The notes beneath the pieces are model-generated. The model made no database searches. It was not told where the DNA came from and saw only the letters and a program-made list of their open reading frames with translations. A program made the position numbers and the translations under genes. Shown here one piece after another: positions 25,451 through 35,374 of a DNA stretch of 64,000 nucleotides. Within the stretch, counting starts at the first letter, position 1. Every line of letters begins with the position of its first letter. Source of the stretch: Arthrobacter sp. DNA4. Its GTDB lineage: Bacteria > Actinomycetota > Actinomycetes > Actinomycetales > Micrococcaceae. The DNA lies in NCBI RefSeq assembly GCF_024362385.1, contig NZ_CP101466.1:1116001-1180000 (forward strand), given 5' to 3'.

Positions 25451-27747
25451 AGGGACTCAAGACGACATTCGCCGGAATGTTCGGCGACGCGACGGGCGAG
25501 ATGCCCACCGTCGCGCGAATCGAAATTCCCCTCATCCAGCGTGACTATGCGCAGGGGAGACCAGGAGCACTCGTCCAGACGATTCGACATGACTTCCTCG
25601 ATGCACTCATCGAGGCGGTTGGCGGCGGCGAGCCATTGGATCTCGATTTCGTTTACGGGGAGATAGAGAATTCGACTCTCAAACCGTTGGACGGACAGCA
25701 ACGCCTCACGACACTCTTCCTCCTGCACTGGTATCTCGCTGCGCGAACCGATCGGCTGGCTGACGCGGAAGGAATCCTTAGGCTGAGGTACGCCACTCGC
25801 CCAACAGCCGAACTCTTCTGTCGACAGCTCGTGAACCCCAAGCATCCACTTACCGACGACTTCGCTCTGCCATCCGAATGGATTACGAACCAGTCGTGGT
25901 ACCTATATGCCTGGCGTCACGATCCGACGGTTCAAGCAATGCTCGTCATGTTGGACGCCATCCACGATCGGCTCGGCCAAGCCCACATTGATCTCGAGGA
26001 GGCGTGGGCGCGTCTGATTGCTGGGGACAGGCCTGCGGTTTCGTTCTATTTCCTCCCCATCGGTGACATGCCTTCCGGGGATGAGCTGTACATCAAAATG
26101 AACTCCCGTGGAAAGCCGCTAACTGGCTTTGAGAACTTCAAAGCCAGATTCGAGAAGCTACTCGCGGACGGGACCGACGCGGAGAGGTTCAACCGCATTA
26201 TTCACAAGATCGATGGTGCATGGACCGACGTTCTGTGGCAGTTCGACGGCGGCGATGACTTGGTGGACGACGAGTTTCTTCGCTACTTCGAGTTTGTGGT
26301 CGAAGTATGTGAGTGGCGGGACGGCGAGACGCTGCAAAGCGCAACCCTGCTTGAGCGCACGGAGCGAGCTTTCGGGCCCGACAATTCACAACGCGAAGCG
26401 AACCTGGACTTCCTGGAACACGCGTTCGACACGTGGGTGGGTGTTGACGACGTCCGTGGCGTGTTCGCGAGCGTGTTTACCGAGTCGGATGGCGCTCGGG
26501 AGGCAGCCGACCAGGAAAAAGTCCCACTTTTCGACGCCGCCGACATCAACCTGTTCGCATCTTGTTTGCGCAGTTATGGCATCAAACGTGGGCGCAACCG
26601 TCACTTTTCCTTGGCGGAGACGCTGTTCCTGCTTGCCGTGCTCATCCACCGGCAGTACCGGACCGATGATTTCGCGACGCGGGTTCGTGTCTTGCGCAAC
26701 CTTGTCGACCTAGCGGATGACGAGGTCCGTGAAGCTCGCATGACCGACCTCGTTTCGGGCGTTGAGTTGTTGATCAGGGGGGCCCCGCTGGAGGAGCTTC
26801 GTGGCTTCAATCCGGATCGAGTCCGTGACGAGCAGGCGAAGCAAGAGTTCAGGGGAACTGGGCTCGAAAAGGTGATTCATCGCCTTGAAGATCATCCGCT
26901 TCTCCGCGGCCGAATCTTCGCGTTCGACCTCGAGCCAGCAACACTTCCGGCGAGGGCTGATGCGTTCACACGCGTCACCGAGCCAGAAGCCTGGGGGCAC
27001 TTCGCTGCCGCATTACTCGCCAAAGGCGACTATGGCTTTGATCTTGGCAACGGGCGCGTCAGACAGTTCGGAACGCGCGCGGCTAAGCAGGCGTCGCGCT
27101 GGAGGGAAGTCTTATCCCACTCCGGCCGCGGGAAAAACGGCGAACTGCGGTCGGCGCTTGGAGCCCTACTGGACGAAGTCGCCGCATCCGACGAATCCAC
27201 GCTGACCAGCCTAGAGCGCGCAGCCGGTGACTTCGTCACATCCTGTCGCGAATCAGGCAGGCTCGACTGGCGGTACTACTTGGTGGCCTACCCTGCAATG
27301 CGCGAAGGGGAAACGGGGATTTACTACGGCGAGCACCGACCCAGTCGGGGGATTTGGGGCTACTCGATGTGTATGCTTCGCACCGCCTCTTTGACGGGCA
27401 GCGCCTACTACCGTGACCCCTACTTACTCGCAATCTATCGCGCCAGCGCGGTAGAGCACCGAATTAACGATCCCTGGTTTCGAGGTTACGAGACGGCTCC
27501 GCGATGGCTTCAGCTCTCGTGGAGCGGCGGCGGCATTCGGTGTGTCGAAAAAGGTTTCGAACTGGCAGCGCCGCAACATGCCGACCTTGCGAGCCGTTTC
27601 CACTCTGTTTGTCGGGCCCACGGCGCAACAAATGAGAGGTTCCTACCAATCCGTCAGGTAGAGATCGATGGGGAACTAGTCGACACTGAGGATCGGGTTG
27701 TCGCAGGTGCGGCGCTCGTGCGGGCGCTGGTCGAAGCGGGAATCTGA
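25447..27747 (+). CDS. DUF262 protein, partner of the GmrSD-like protein
   Basis: The 766-aa protein has an N-terminal DUF262 (QRDYAQGR at 31-38, DGQQRLTT at 82-89, and MNSRGKPLTGFENFKARFEK near 218). The long C-terminal part is helical and carries no HNH or other nuclease signature that I can see. It overlaps the preceding gene by 4 bp. Two adjacent DUF262 proteins, one with and one without DUF1524, suggest a heteromeric complex in which this one is the regulatory or recognition part. That is inference. Together they form the leftmost module of the defence island. Confidence 0.83.
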   Translation: MKGLKTTFAGMFGDATGEMPTVARIEIPLIQRDYAQGRPGALVQTIRHDFLDALIEAVGGGEPLDLDFVYGEIENSTLKPLDGQQRLTTLFLLHWYLAARTDRLADAEGILRLRYATRPTAELFCRQLVNPKHPLTDDFALPSEWITNQSWYLYAWRHDPTVQAMLVMLDAIHDRLGQAHIDLEEAWARLIAGDRPAVSFYFLPIGDMPSGDELYIKMNSRGKPLTGFENFKARFEKLLADGTDAERFNRIIHKIDGAWTDVLWQFDGGDDLVDDEFLRYFEFVVEVCEWRDGETLQSATLLERTERAFGPDNSQREANLDFLEHAFDTWVGVDDVRGVFASVFTESDGAREAADQEKVPLFDAADINLFASCLRSYGIKRGRNRHFSLAETLFLLAVLIHRQYRTDDFATRVRVLRNLVDLADDEVREARMTDLVSGVELLIRGAPLEELRGFNPDRVRDEQAKQEFRGTGLEKVIHRLEDHPLLRGRIFAFDLEPATLPARADAFTRVTEPEAWGHFAAALLAKGDYGFDLGNGRVRQFGTRAAKQASRWREVLSHSGRGKNGELRSALGALLDEVAASDESTLTSLERAAGDFVTSCRESGRLDWRYYLVAYPAMREGETGIYYGEHRPSRGIWGYSMCMLRTASLTGSAYYRDPYLLAIYRASAVEHRINDPWFRGYETAPRWLQLSWSGGGIRCVEKGFELAAPQHADLASRFHSVCRAHGATNERFLPIRQVEIDGELVDTEDRVVAGAALVRALVEAGI

Positions 27748-28061
27748 TTTCGATGGTGTGCCGCACTCCTTCGCTTTGTGATGCGCTTGCACAATTCACG
27801 GGCAAGCGTGAGGTACATTCCGGCGGGCGCCTCGACAGGTGGGTCTACACCACCCGCGAAGACGTTTTGGCGGCTGCAGCGGCGTCGCCAGCGTCTCGGT
27901 TTGCAGGGGGACGAGGGATTGTCCTTGGGCTGGTCCTTGAGACGCCGCCCTAACGCAGCCGCGTGCGATCTTCGGGAAGCCCGCCCCGCCTGACATGGCC
28001 CGCTCTGTAAGACCCGCCGAAATGACCGGTGAAGGTCCCCTCCGGGCTGCGAGGTTTCGCG

Positions 28062-28137
28062 GTGGTCATATATTCACCAGAGGTACTAGAAGTTGAGCAG
28101 AAGTCCCAAGCACAAAAGCGTGTCTTGCATTGTTTTC
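28062..28137. repeat. Lrp control region, orphan copy 3
   Basis: The sequence from the Lrp start-codon side (ggtcat) through the identical 26-bp core (28088-28113) to ttgcattgt matches copy 1 more closely than copy 2, but no Lrp or aminotransferase gene is attached. It directly abuts an ISL3 transposase fragment. With copy 2 it forms direct repeats flanking the DUF262 pair. The part before it (27748-28061) shows nothing recognisable. Confidence 0.72.
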
Positions 28138-28340
28138 CGCCGGGAGGCGATAACACCGCAGCTCAGGCAGCCAGGCAGCTCGTCAGTCTCAATGACGACC
28201 TGCCGCCGGCCGGCAGTGATGGTGGTGGAAATGACGCGGTAGTCGGGCAGGTTGAAGGGGATGGTGGCAGCGTCGGCTGCGACCCCGGTAGGCTCGATCA
28301 AAGGCTCGTGGTCCTGTTCCAGGTTGAATGCTAGACACAC
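28138..28340 (-). pseudogene. Truncated ISL3-type transposase (N-terminal zinc segment)
   Basis: On the minus strand about 65 residues read like the beginning of ISL3 family transposases: FNLPDYRVISTTI, RRQVVIETDELPGCLSCGVIASR, i.e. the start of the zinc-finger segment. The frame then runs straight into the orphan Lrp promoter copy, so the rest of the transposase is missing. It is a remnant, not an active element; no terminal repeats were found. Confidence 0.6.
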
Positions 28341-28412
28341 TCATCCCAGCAGGGCCACGGGCCCCCTTGTCTTCAACGACACGAACTTAATTCCCACCAA
28401 CCGCGAAGAGCC

Positions 28413-28705
28413 GGCAAACCGTGGACTGACGAGGAATTTGCGGCAGTCGTGGAGAAGGATTTGAGATGCAAACTATGGATAGTGAAGGGCGATCATTCGT
28501 TAAGGCAGCCCTTTATAGAGATCTAGCAGTCAAGATTGGCAGCCGCAACAGGACGTCCGTCGAACGCAAGATGTCCAACGTCAGTGCCGTGTTAGTCTCC
28601 CTGGGGTTCCCCTATATTCGCGGCTTGGCTCCTTCGAGCAATTATCAGCGCAGCCTTCAGGTATTTGTGCAAGCCGAACTCAAGCGAAGCCGGATCTTCG
28701 AGTAG
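28413..28705 (+). pseudogene. Frameshifted N-terminal fragment of a restriction-type protein
   Basis: One frame gives PWTDEEFAAVVEKDL and the next (from 28466) gives SEGRSFVKAALYRDLA, TSVERKMSNVSAVLVSLGFPY and SNYQRSL. Together these resemble the N-terminal recognition domain that many actinobacterial HNH or DUF3883-type restriction proteins carry (WTDEEL..., ...RS-x-SVE-x-K-x-N-I-S-AVL...). The catalytic part is absent. A one-base shift near 28465 separates the two frames. It may alternatively be a small expressed protein of 79 aa starting at ATG 28466. Confidence 0.5.
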
Positions 28706-28878
28706 CGAGTTCCCTCCGCGATATTTCGAGAGGGCCCGAGTTACAGGAGGCTTGTCGCCAACTGACCAGCGAACTATTGCTTCGGACGGGACGAGATGCA
28801 TGTCCCTTCCCTGTGGTGCACGATCAGCCCTGTCCGTTGAAACTCTGTATTCATCTCTGCTGTGCTCTCGACAAAGTC

Positions 28879-28925
28879 CCTGGGGCTTCTGAACGAGTAA
28901 CACGAGCTTGTTCAGAAGCCCCAGG
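28879..28925. terminator. 16-bp perfect hairpin between converging genes
   Basis: CCTGGGGCTTCTGAAC (28879-28894) is exactly complementary to 28910-28925, loop of 15. It lies beyond the stop of the large helicase gene and the fragment at 28413-28705, so it can terminate in both directions. Nothing else is visible in 28706-28995. Confidence 0.7.
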
Positions 28926-28995
28926 AGCATATGTGATGAAAAGGTTGTCCTAACGGGCTAGGCGATACACAGCGAAAAGGACATAGCTGGGGATC

Positions 28996-31900
28996 CTAAA
29001 AGCTGCTGCGGAAAAGGTTCACGACATGGCTAGGATTTCGGTCGAGCATAAACGAGTCGACATAAACCACTCCATCCAAGCCGTCCTGTTCTGCTTGGAT
29101 TTGTGCCGTTGCCTTTGCAAGTCTGTCTGACAAAAGGGCAGCTTCTCCTGATTCCAATGGATGCCGCAGGATCACCGCGATGCGTCCTTCGGCTGGTTTG
29201 TCCCAAAGGGCGCAGGCGGCGAAATCATTCTTGAGTGCGGCAACGTTGTAAACCGCGGCCCAGTTTTTGATTGCTTGCCGATGCTTGTCCAGCTCAATGG
29301 TCAGGTTCCGGCCGTCGAGTACTGCTTTCAGGTCTTTGGCTAGACGCCAATCAAGAAGCGCGTGGTACGCCATATTAGAATAGTCGCGCAGGCAGCGATA
29401 GCAGGATGACGAGCACTCGAGTGAGTGCTCACCCGCAAGCTCGTCCAGGTATGTGTCAACCTCGGCAAGGTATTCGTGAAGGATCTCGGGTCTTCCCAGG
29501 TGGCTGCTGAAGCCCGCGCCGTTTTCCAAGGTGTCGGCAAGAAAGGCGAACGTGGTTGGCTCGCCGTCCTTCAGTCCCGTATAGATTCCGGCGTTGAATT
29601 CCTGGGATTGGATGTCTAGCTTCTTCGCAGCCACTGTCCTCATCAGGAAGCTCAGGGAGTACCAAGCCGCTCGGCGGCCTTGAATAGAGTCATACGCGCC
29701 GTGTTGTTGAGGCGCTCCGGTGCTCAGATCCAGCCGTAGCCCCTGATGTTTGATCACTGCTGACTGCGGTCCGTAGAACAGGAAGTCCGTCGGTTGAATA
29801 GTTCCCAGCGCAGCAGCGATGGAAGGTTCGGACTGGTCGGTGTGCACCGCGCTCGTCCCGTCAGGAGCTATGGCTATGTAGCCGCCCCAGTAATCATTCG
29901 GGAGGGCCTGCTTGAACTGGAAGGATTTGCCGGAGTTGTCATTGATCACGTACCTCTTCCCACGGCCCGAATATGTGACTGAACCGGGGAGGGAGACAAA
30001 TAGCAGTCTTTGGAGGTCGGCCACCGCGCGGGTTGAGGTCGACTTGGGTGACCAGGAGAAGTTGCCGTCGAAGTCTCGGGGGGTGCCTGCGCGATAACCT
30101 TTTGGCTCCCGGAGGTCGATGGTACTAAAGATTCCGGGGTCAGCTCCGCACTGTGGGCAAGAGCCTGCTGCGTGTTCTGAGCCTGCTGGTTTTTCTTCCA
30201 CGTATGCACACTGCCTGCATACATCGATTAGTCGCTGGTCGCCCAATGCATTGTCTTCAGCCGTGACTGTGCGACCAGCGGGGTAGAAGGAGGCCACTCC
30301 GATGACAGGATAAATTTTCCCGTCGCGCACAAGCTCACTACCCGGCGCGAACTGGTTGACTGCCATCGCTGCATCGCGGTCGATCACATTGTCCGGCGGC
30401 CAGGGGAAAGCGGAGCTTGGTTTTTTGAGGTAGAGGTCCCGCACCTTTGAGGGGAACCCGAACATCGGCAGGAGACCGCTTTCGGCCAACCGCTGACTAA
30501 GGTCGGAATGGCCAGGGATGTCGCTGAAGGCAACTAAGGAAATATCCTCAGCCAGGGACGCGATACTGGTACGGGCGATGTCCAAGTCATCCTGGCTTAG
30601 GTTCGTGTACGTCGCCAAACCAGTCGCCGCCTCTTCAACTGTGGACCAGTTGTCATTCAGCCATCGACTGAGCAGTGGCTTCACCGTTGCCCAGTCCGAC
30701 ACCAACCCAAACTGGCCATGTGTGTTGTTCCCTAAACCGGAAAATCCGTCATCCAGAGAAAGGGCGTCGGTAAAGTCAATGAATGCACGACGAAGCGTTT
30801 CACTTCTCAAAGCCCGTGTATAAATTTCGGGACGTTTGAGGGCCAGGTATGGCGGCGGTGTCGGTTCATTGGTGATGAGTTCGGGCCGTCCAAAGTAATA
30901 CTCATCGTGGCTGCGGCCCCTGCACACGGTGAGTGACACCGCCATGGGCGTCAGACGTCGGCCGGCACGCCCTACGCGCTGCTGGTAGTTGAAGCGGGTA
31001 GGTGGCATGTTGGCCAAGATGACGGAATCGAGGGCGCCAATATCGACGCCCGCTTCCATCGTTGTGGTGACGGAGAGCAGCTCAATCCCATCGGACTTCT
31101 TGTTCTCCGTCTGGTTGAGGAAAACATTTTGGAACCGGGCTTGCCGGGATTGGGCGGCGAGCCGATCGGTTTGGCCGGTAAGTTCAGCCGCGGTGAGACG
31201 GAACTGGCCTTGCTCATAAGTGGCCTTATGCCCGTAGTAATCAAGATCTGTCCCATGAGCAGTTGCCTCCGGGAGGTCCTTACCGCAATACGTGCATAGA
31301 CCGCACCCGTATACCAGGTGCCGCCGTCGGCAAGTCTGACATGTCCATTCACTGCTAGAGGGCTGGTAGATGGTTACCGTCTCGGCGTGGATGAGGAAGT
31401 TAGATACTGCATCGCCCCATACCTTCCGGACCGACGTCTGAACGTCATCAATGTCCATGTCGAACTTCACCGAGACTGCCTGCCAGAAGGTCTTCAGCTT
31501 CCTCGGTGGCGTGTCGGATACGTTTCTCATACCGGCGAATCGGCGCATTCCGGCAAGAATGCGCAAGCTGGACTGTGCGATGGCAGCCGGAGAGGACGGG
31601 ACACTCTCGACGGCGCTGACAGATTCAACGAGTCCAACCCAACCTAAGCCTAGAGACTCATAGTCGCGTCCTACGCCGGAAAATAACCCGTCAATGATCT
31701 CCTTCTGCAGGTTTTTGTCTATGGAACCCTCGAGCTTCCTCTGAGCAGTGGATAGGTCTGTTTTCCGTGCTGGTGAAGGATCCCAGCGGTAAATATGCGA
31801 CCAGGAGGACGGGACCTTCTCGTCAGTTTGTTGGAGGGAAGCCGATGGACCGCCGGGATTTATACCCATCTCCACCAACCGCTGACTAACACGGTCAGTA

Positions 31901-34422
31901 AGTACGGGAAGCGAAGGAGATTGAGCAAGCTGGCGGATGGCCTCCGTTTCCGGCATGTCATTCTCAAGGTCCCACACGTCCTGCAGCAGGGTGAATGCCT
32001 TCAGATCCTTAGCACGCAGGCGTTTGATCGCGTCCTTGGTCTCTGCGGTCTTCTTTCCGTCGACGATATGTTCCTTGGCTAACAGAATGTCGGCTGCAAC
32101 CTGGTCTGCTGCCGCAAGTTCCGTACGGAGGAGCAACCGCAACAGATCCTGGTAATGCCGAAGGCTGATTCCGGACGATAACTTGGCGGCGTCCTGTCGG
32201 CTGTCCGTGAAGACGATGGTTTTCCGGTTCGCCGGCTCGAGGTCTTGGAGTAGTTCCGTGATGAGCACCTGATTTATTTTTTCGAAACCGGTGCGCATGG
32301 CCCGAATGGGTGATCTTTGACGTTTCTTGTCTGCCGCTGGCACGACCCCGTCAGAGGTGTGGGTTATCTCCCAGTCATCGGCGCAATTAGGGCACCGCGT
32401 AGGAAACGGAGACAACTGCTCGGGGTTCCGTTTGAACACGCCCGAGTTCTGGCCGCGCTTGCCTGCTGGTGTAGCCACCTGGAATGTCCAGCCGGTGTGG
32501 TCGTTACCGCCGGTTGGACGGAGCTCGCCCGTCTCGGGTCTGAGGATCGAGCGTCGAAATGCGTACTCCACCTTTTTTCCGTCTGCAGACCATTCCAGAT
32601 CCTCCAGATCCGGTCTCTGCTTCTGCGGCCAGTAAAGCAGATAGTTATTGGCTGTTCGCTCAAGACCCACCTGATCGGGCAGATGTTCTATGTCCGACAG
32701 GTCTGCCAGCAGGGTTACTGACTTTCCGGGAGGTTGGGTCGAACCCGCGGGTACATACCCTCCCAGGAAGACGTCTCCACAATTTTGGCAGTACAGGAAT
32801 TCCAGTACTCTGGAGCCGCACAGGCATCGGCTGACCGGTTCCGAGTACAGGCGTCCTACAGAACGCGTCTGGCTGCCTCCTTCCTGAACTTCAGGGCAGG
32901 CCGGGTCGGTGCAGGCCCACATGCCCGGTACATTGCGGAAAAAAAGATGGCTTCGCAGCAAAGGCCATTTGACCCCACCTGTTTTTTGCGGAGGCGCTGC
33001 AGCAGCTTTCAAGAGCTTCTGTACTGCTTGACGGCGTGAATCTTCAGCCAGCGCGGGGAATAGATAATGTTCCATCTGTTTTAGAGACTTCGCCTGCGGT
33101 TTTGATTGAGGCTTCCCATTTTCGGCCAGGAAGAAGACGTTACTCAGGGCACTGGCTGCTGTGAGCTCGTCCGTGTGGGCGATGACTCCCTCCGGTGTTG
33201 CGAAGCCCGTTTCCGACAGGTCAAGAGCCGGATCTTGAGCGCGGATGAGCTGTCCGGAAAGGAAATCAAAAGATTCGCGCGGCACCCCAAAGAATTCCTC
33301 GACGAAGGCTTCGTCCCGTTCAGATTCCAAGGAGGCTGAGGCGGCGATGACTTGGAACTGGTTGGTATCTTCAGCCAGTCCGAGCCTCATTTTTAGATTG
33401 CGGATGAGTAGCGCTACTTCTGTGCCGTCGGTACCTCTGTAGGAGTGCAGTTCGTCGACGATGAATGTGAATCGATGGTCAGAGCTGGCTTGAAGCCACT
33501 CACGGGTTGAATCGAAGTACCGACTGTCACGCTCGCGCAGGAGCAGGACGTTGAGCATCGAATAGTTGGTGATGAGAATGTCAGGGGCCGCGTGGGCCAT
33601 GTCCCACCGGGAGACCATTTCAGCTCCGCCAAGATGGGGCATGAAGTACCTAGACTCGTCATCGAGTTGCTGCATCTGGGTACTGCGCTGATCAATATCT
33701 TGAAGATATGAGCGTAGATTGCCGACAGCAACTTTGTTGTCCAGCGCTCCTGTGACGGGCGTTGCCCCGGTGTACCGCCCGAAGTAAAAGCGGTGGCCCC
33801 GCCTGTTCTTATCTAGCCACGTCCGAGCCGCATCGCTGTCCAGTGCCTTTCGCAGCCGAATGAGCTGATCATCAACCAGCGCGTTCATTGGATACAAAAT
33901 GATGGAGCGGACAGCCTTAGTGCGACCAGTCTCTGTCTCCCGCTGTGGCACGAATGGACTATTTGCCCCTCTCCACCATGTCGCGAAAGATGACCCATGA
34001 CCGGTCCAGGAGGTTGATTCGGCCAAAAGGTTAGAAAGTAGGGGCAGGAGAAAGGCCTCGGTCTTTCCTGCACCGGTGCCTGCGGTCACCACCACATTCC
34101 GTTTGTCCTTTACGACCGAAACCAGGGCTGACTCCTGGTGGGTGTACAGGTCCCGATCGGCAGGGATGAGACCGGTCCGCGCGAACTCAACCAGGTCCTT
34201 TGAGGCCTGGGCCCGTTGGACTGAATCCTCGAAGGACTGCGTGGAGGCCATGTATTCGGGGCGCAGTTCGATGAAGGGTTCCCTGTAGACGCCGTTGTCC
34301 TTGTCGAGGATCCGCCGCCGTTCTGCTTCAAGGTTTTCATCAGCAAGTCCGAACGGTGTGTCGTAATAACGAAAATATGACTCCCGCAAGTGGTTGAACG
34401 TTTCCACTATGTCTAAAGGCAT
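28996..34422 (-). CDS. druE: DEAD/DEAH helicase with DUF1998-like C-terminus, DruE-like
   Basis: The 1808-aa cytoplasmic helicase has Walker A TAGTGAGKTEAF at 113-124, a DELH box (FIVDELHSYRG, about 320), ASASLES (motif III) and motif VI QQRVGRAGRR near 1148. Several zinc-ribbon CxxC pairs occur at about 530-560, 1035-1055 and 1410-1430, and a C-terminal Cys cluster (ECSSSCYRCLRDY, near 1670) is typical of DUF1998. Length and layout match DruE of Druantia defence systems, where helicase and DUF1998 are one very long polypeptide. Two accessory genes precede it and a cytosine methyltransferase is divergent, the composition of Druantia type II. The assignment comes from architecture, not a search. 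Confidence 0.82.
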   Translation of the reverse strand: MPLDIVETFNHLRESYFRYYDTPFGLADENLEAERRRILDKDNGVYREPFIELRPEYMASTQSFEDSVQRAQASKDLVEFARTGLIPADRDLYTHQESALVSVVKDKRNVVVTAGTGAGKTEAFLLPLLSNLLAESTSWTGHGSSFATWWRGANSPFVPQRETETGRTKAVRSIILYPMNALVDDQLIRLRKALDSDAARTWLDKNRRGHRFYFGRYTGATPVTGALDNKVAVGNLRSYLQDIDQRSTQMQQLDDESRYFMPHLGGAEMVSRWDMAHAAPDILITNYSMLNVLLLRERDSRYFDSTREWLQASSDHRFTFIVDELHSYRGTDGTEVALLIRNLKMRLGLAEDTNQFQVIAASASLESERDEAFVEEFFGVPRESFDFLSGQLIRAQDPALDLSETGFATPEGVIAHTDELTAASALSNVFFLAENGKPQSKPQAKSLKQMEHYLFPALAEDSRRQAVQKLLKAAAAPPQKTGGVKWPLLRSHLFFRNVPGMWACTDPACPEVQEGGSQTRSVGRLYSEPVSRCLCGSRVLEFLYCQNCGDVFLGGYVPAGSTQPPGKSVTLLADLSDIEHLPDQVGLERTANNYLLYWPQKQRPDLEDLEWSADGKKVEYAFRRSILRPETGELRPTGGNDHTGWTFQVATPAGKRGQNSGVFKRNPEQLSPFPTRCPNCADDWEITHTSDGVVPAADKKRQRSPIRAMRTGFEKINQVLITELLQDLEPANRKTIVFTDSRQDAAKLSSGISLRHYQDLLRLLLRTELAAADQVAADILLAKEHIVDGKKTAETKDAIKRLRAKDLKAFTLLQDVWDLENDMPETEAIRQLAQSPSLPVLTDRVSQRLVEMGINPGGPSASLQQTDEKVPSSWSHIYRWDPSPARKTDLSTAQRKLEGSIDKNLQKEIIDGLFSGVGRDYESLGLGWVGLVESVSAVESVPSSPAAIAQSSLRILAGMRRFAGMRNVSDTPPRKLKTFWQAVSVKFDMDIDDVQTSVRKVWGDAVSNFLIHAETVTIYQPSSSEWTCQTCRRRHLVYGCGLCTYCGKDLPEATAHGTDLDYYGHKATYEQGQFRLTAAELTGQTDRLAAQSRQARFQNVFLNQTENKKSDGIELLSVTTTMEAGVDIGALDSVILANMPPTRFNYQQRVGRAGRRLTPMAVSLTVCRGRSHDEYYFGRPELITNEPTPPPYLALKRPEIYTRALRSETLRRAFIDFTDALSLDDGFSGLGNNTHGQFGLVSDWATVKPLLSRWLNDNWSTVEEAATGLATYTNLSQDDLDIARTSIASLAEDISLVAFSDIPGHSDLSQRLAESGLLPMFGFPSKVRDLYLKKPSSAFPWPPDNVIDRDAAMAVNQFAPGSELVRDGKIYPVIGVASFYPAGRTVTAEDNALGDQRLIDVCRQCAYVEEKPAGSEHAAGSCPQCGADPGIFSTIDLREPKGYRAGTPRDFDGNFSWSPKSTSTRAVADLQRLLFVSLPGSVTYSGRGKRYVINDNSGKSFQFKQALPNDYWGGYIAIAPDGTSAVHTDQSEPSIAAALGTIQPTDFLFYGPQSAVIKHQGLRLDLSTGAPQQHGAYDSIQGRRAAWYSLSFLMRTVAAKKLDIQSQEFNAGIYTGLKDGEPTTFAFLADTLENGAGFSSHLGRPEILHEYLAEVDTYLDELAGEHSLECSSSCYRCLRDYSNMAYHALLDWRLAKDLKAVLDGRNLTIELDKHRQAIKNWAAVYNVAALKNDFAACALWDKPAEGRIAVILRHPLESGEAALLSDRLAKATAQIQAEQDGLDGVVYVDSFMLDRNPSHVVNLFRSSF

Positions 34423-34465
34423 GATGTCGGCTTTCTGTAGAACGAACGGGAGCCCTGCATGGGCT

Positions 34466-35374
34466 CTAACGCACTTGAAGGTGTTGGTGAACGGATCGAG
34501 CGACGGCTAGGGCAACAGAGTTGGGCACATTGTCGTAGGTCCACGATCCGCCCGGAGACTTGACGGGGTTGACCCCGCTGCACAGTGTCAGCGCTTGCCG
34601 GTGTTGCACCGGTAGCGGCAGGGCGGCATTGACACGGAGTGTGCCGATGGGATCTTCGACATCTTCGAGGATCTTCAACTGGAGACACTTACTGTCCACC
34701 TCTGACATTGTCAGGCACATACCTTCCGCATAGCTGGTTAATGACCAGATCCCGGATCTGAACAACCAGTATTGAGGCCGTCTGTTCACCGTTTGTCTAT
34801 ACAGCCCATCGCGGCGGAAAGCCTCAACGTGCGAGAACTCCCGTTGGGAGACGTTGAACATTTCAACTGCTGATCCGTAAGCGTTGGGCCCTGCTGACCG
34901 AGGCCCGGGACCGAGCAGAGGAAGATTCGCCGCCATGGACAAGGCTGCACAGGGGATGAACGATGCTCCTGCGTTGGCGGCAAGCTCCATGAGTTCTGCT
35001 TCACTGTCATATTCAACGAGAAGGATCCCAGGGTCGCCGAGTGACGCTGTCCCGCTGTTCGGGGGTTCCACCTTGTGCAGCACCACATTCGCTTCGAGCC
35101 GGTCCTCTAGCTCCGCCGTTCGTTTGCCGATGACCAATGCAAACGCCGAGGACCCTGGAAGTTGCGTAAGCACAGTGGGTCGAATTCGCCATTTGCTCTC
35201 CGACCACAACAAATCCAGATGTCCCAATCCTTCCAGCCGCCGCAGATACGCTCGCGCCGCCTTCGTTCTGGCATGCGGAAGACCGTTCATCAACGCGGCG
35301 ACTGTGGATGTTACGTCAGAGAGGCGGCCATGACCGCGAAAACTCAACCACTCGAGAACGAGATCACCGTCCAT
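34466..35374 (-). CDS. Druantia type II-like accessory protein with N-terminal winged helix
   Basis: The 302-aa protein starts at ATG 35374 (MDGDLVLEWLSFRGHGR), with GGAGGA upstream inside the end of the preceding gene; the two overlap by 11 bp. Residues 5-70 look like a winged HTH (SDVTSTVAALMNGLPHARTKAARAYLRRLEGLGHL). The rest is alpha/beta without a known catalytic motif. It sits between the 690-aa gene and the helicase gene in a compact operon. By position it would be one of the two accessory proteins (DruF/DruG) of type II; I cannot say which. A DNA-recognition role is suggested by the winged helix. Confidence 0.68.
   Translation of the reverse strand: MDGDLVLEWLSFRGHGRLSDVTSTVAALMNGLPHARTKAARAYLRRLEGLGHLDLLWSESKWRIRPTVLTQLPGSSAFALVIGKRTAELEDRLEANVVLHKVEPPNSGTASLGDPGILLVEYDSEAELMELAANAGASFIPCAALSMAANLPLLGPGPRSAGPNAYGSAVEMFNVSQREFSHVEAFRRDGLYRQTVNRRPQYWLFRSGIWSLTSYAEGMCLTMSEVDSKCLQLKILEDVEDPIGTLRVNAALPLPVQHRQALTLCSGVNPVKSPGGSWTYDNVPNSVALAVARSVHQHLQVR

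Noticed and set aside
27753..27953. Small open frame after the DUF262 pair
   Set aside because: No ribosome site, no recognisable composition or motif; open frames of this length are expected by chance at this GC content.
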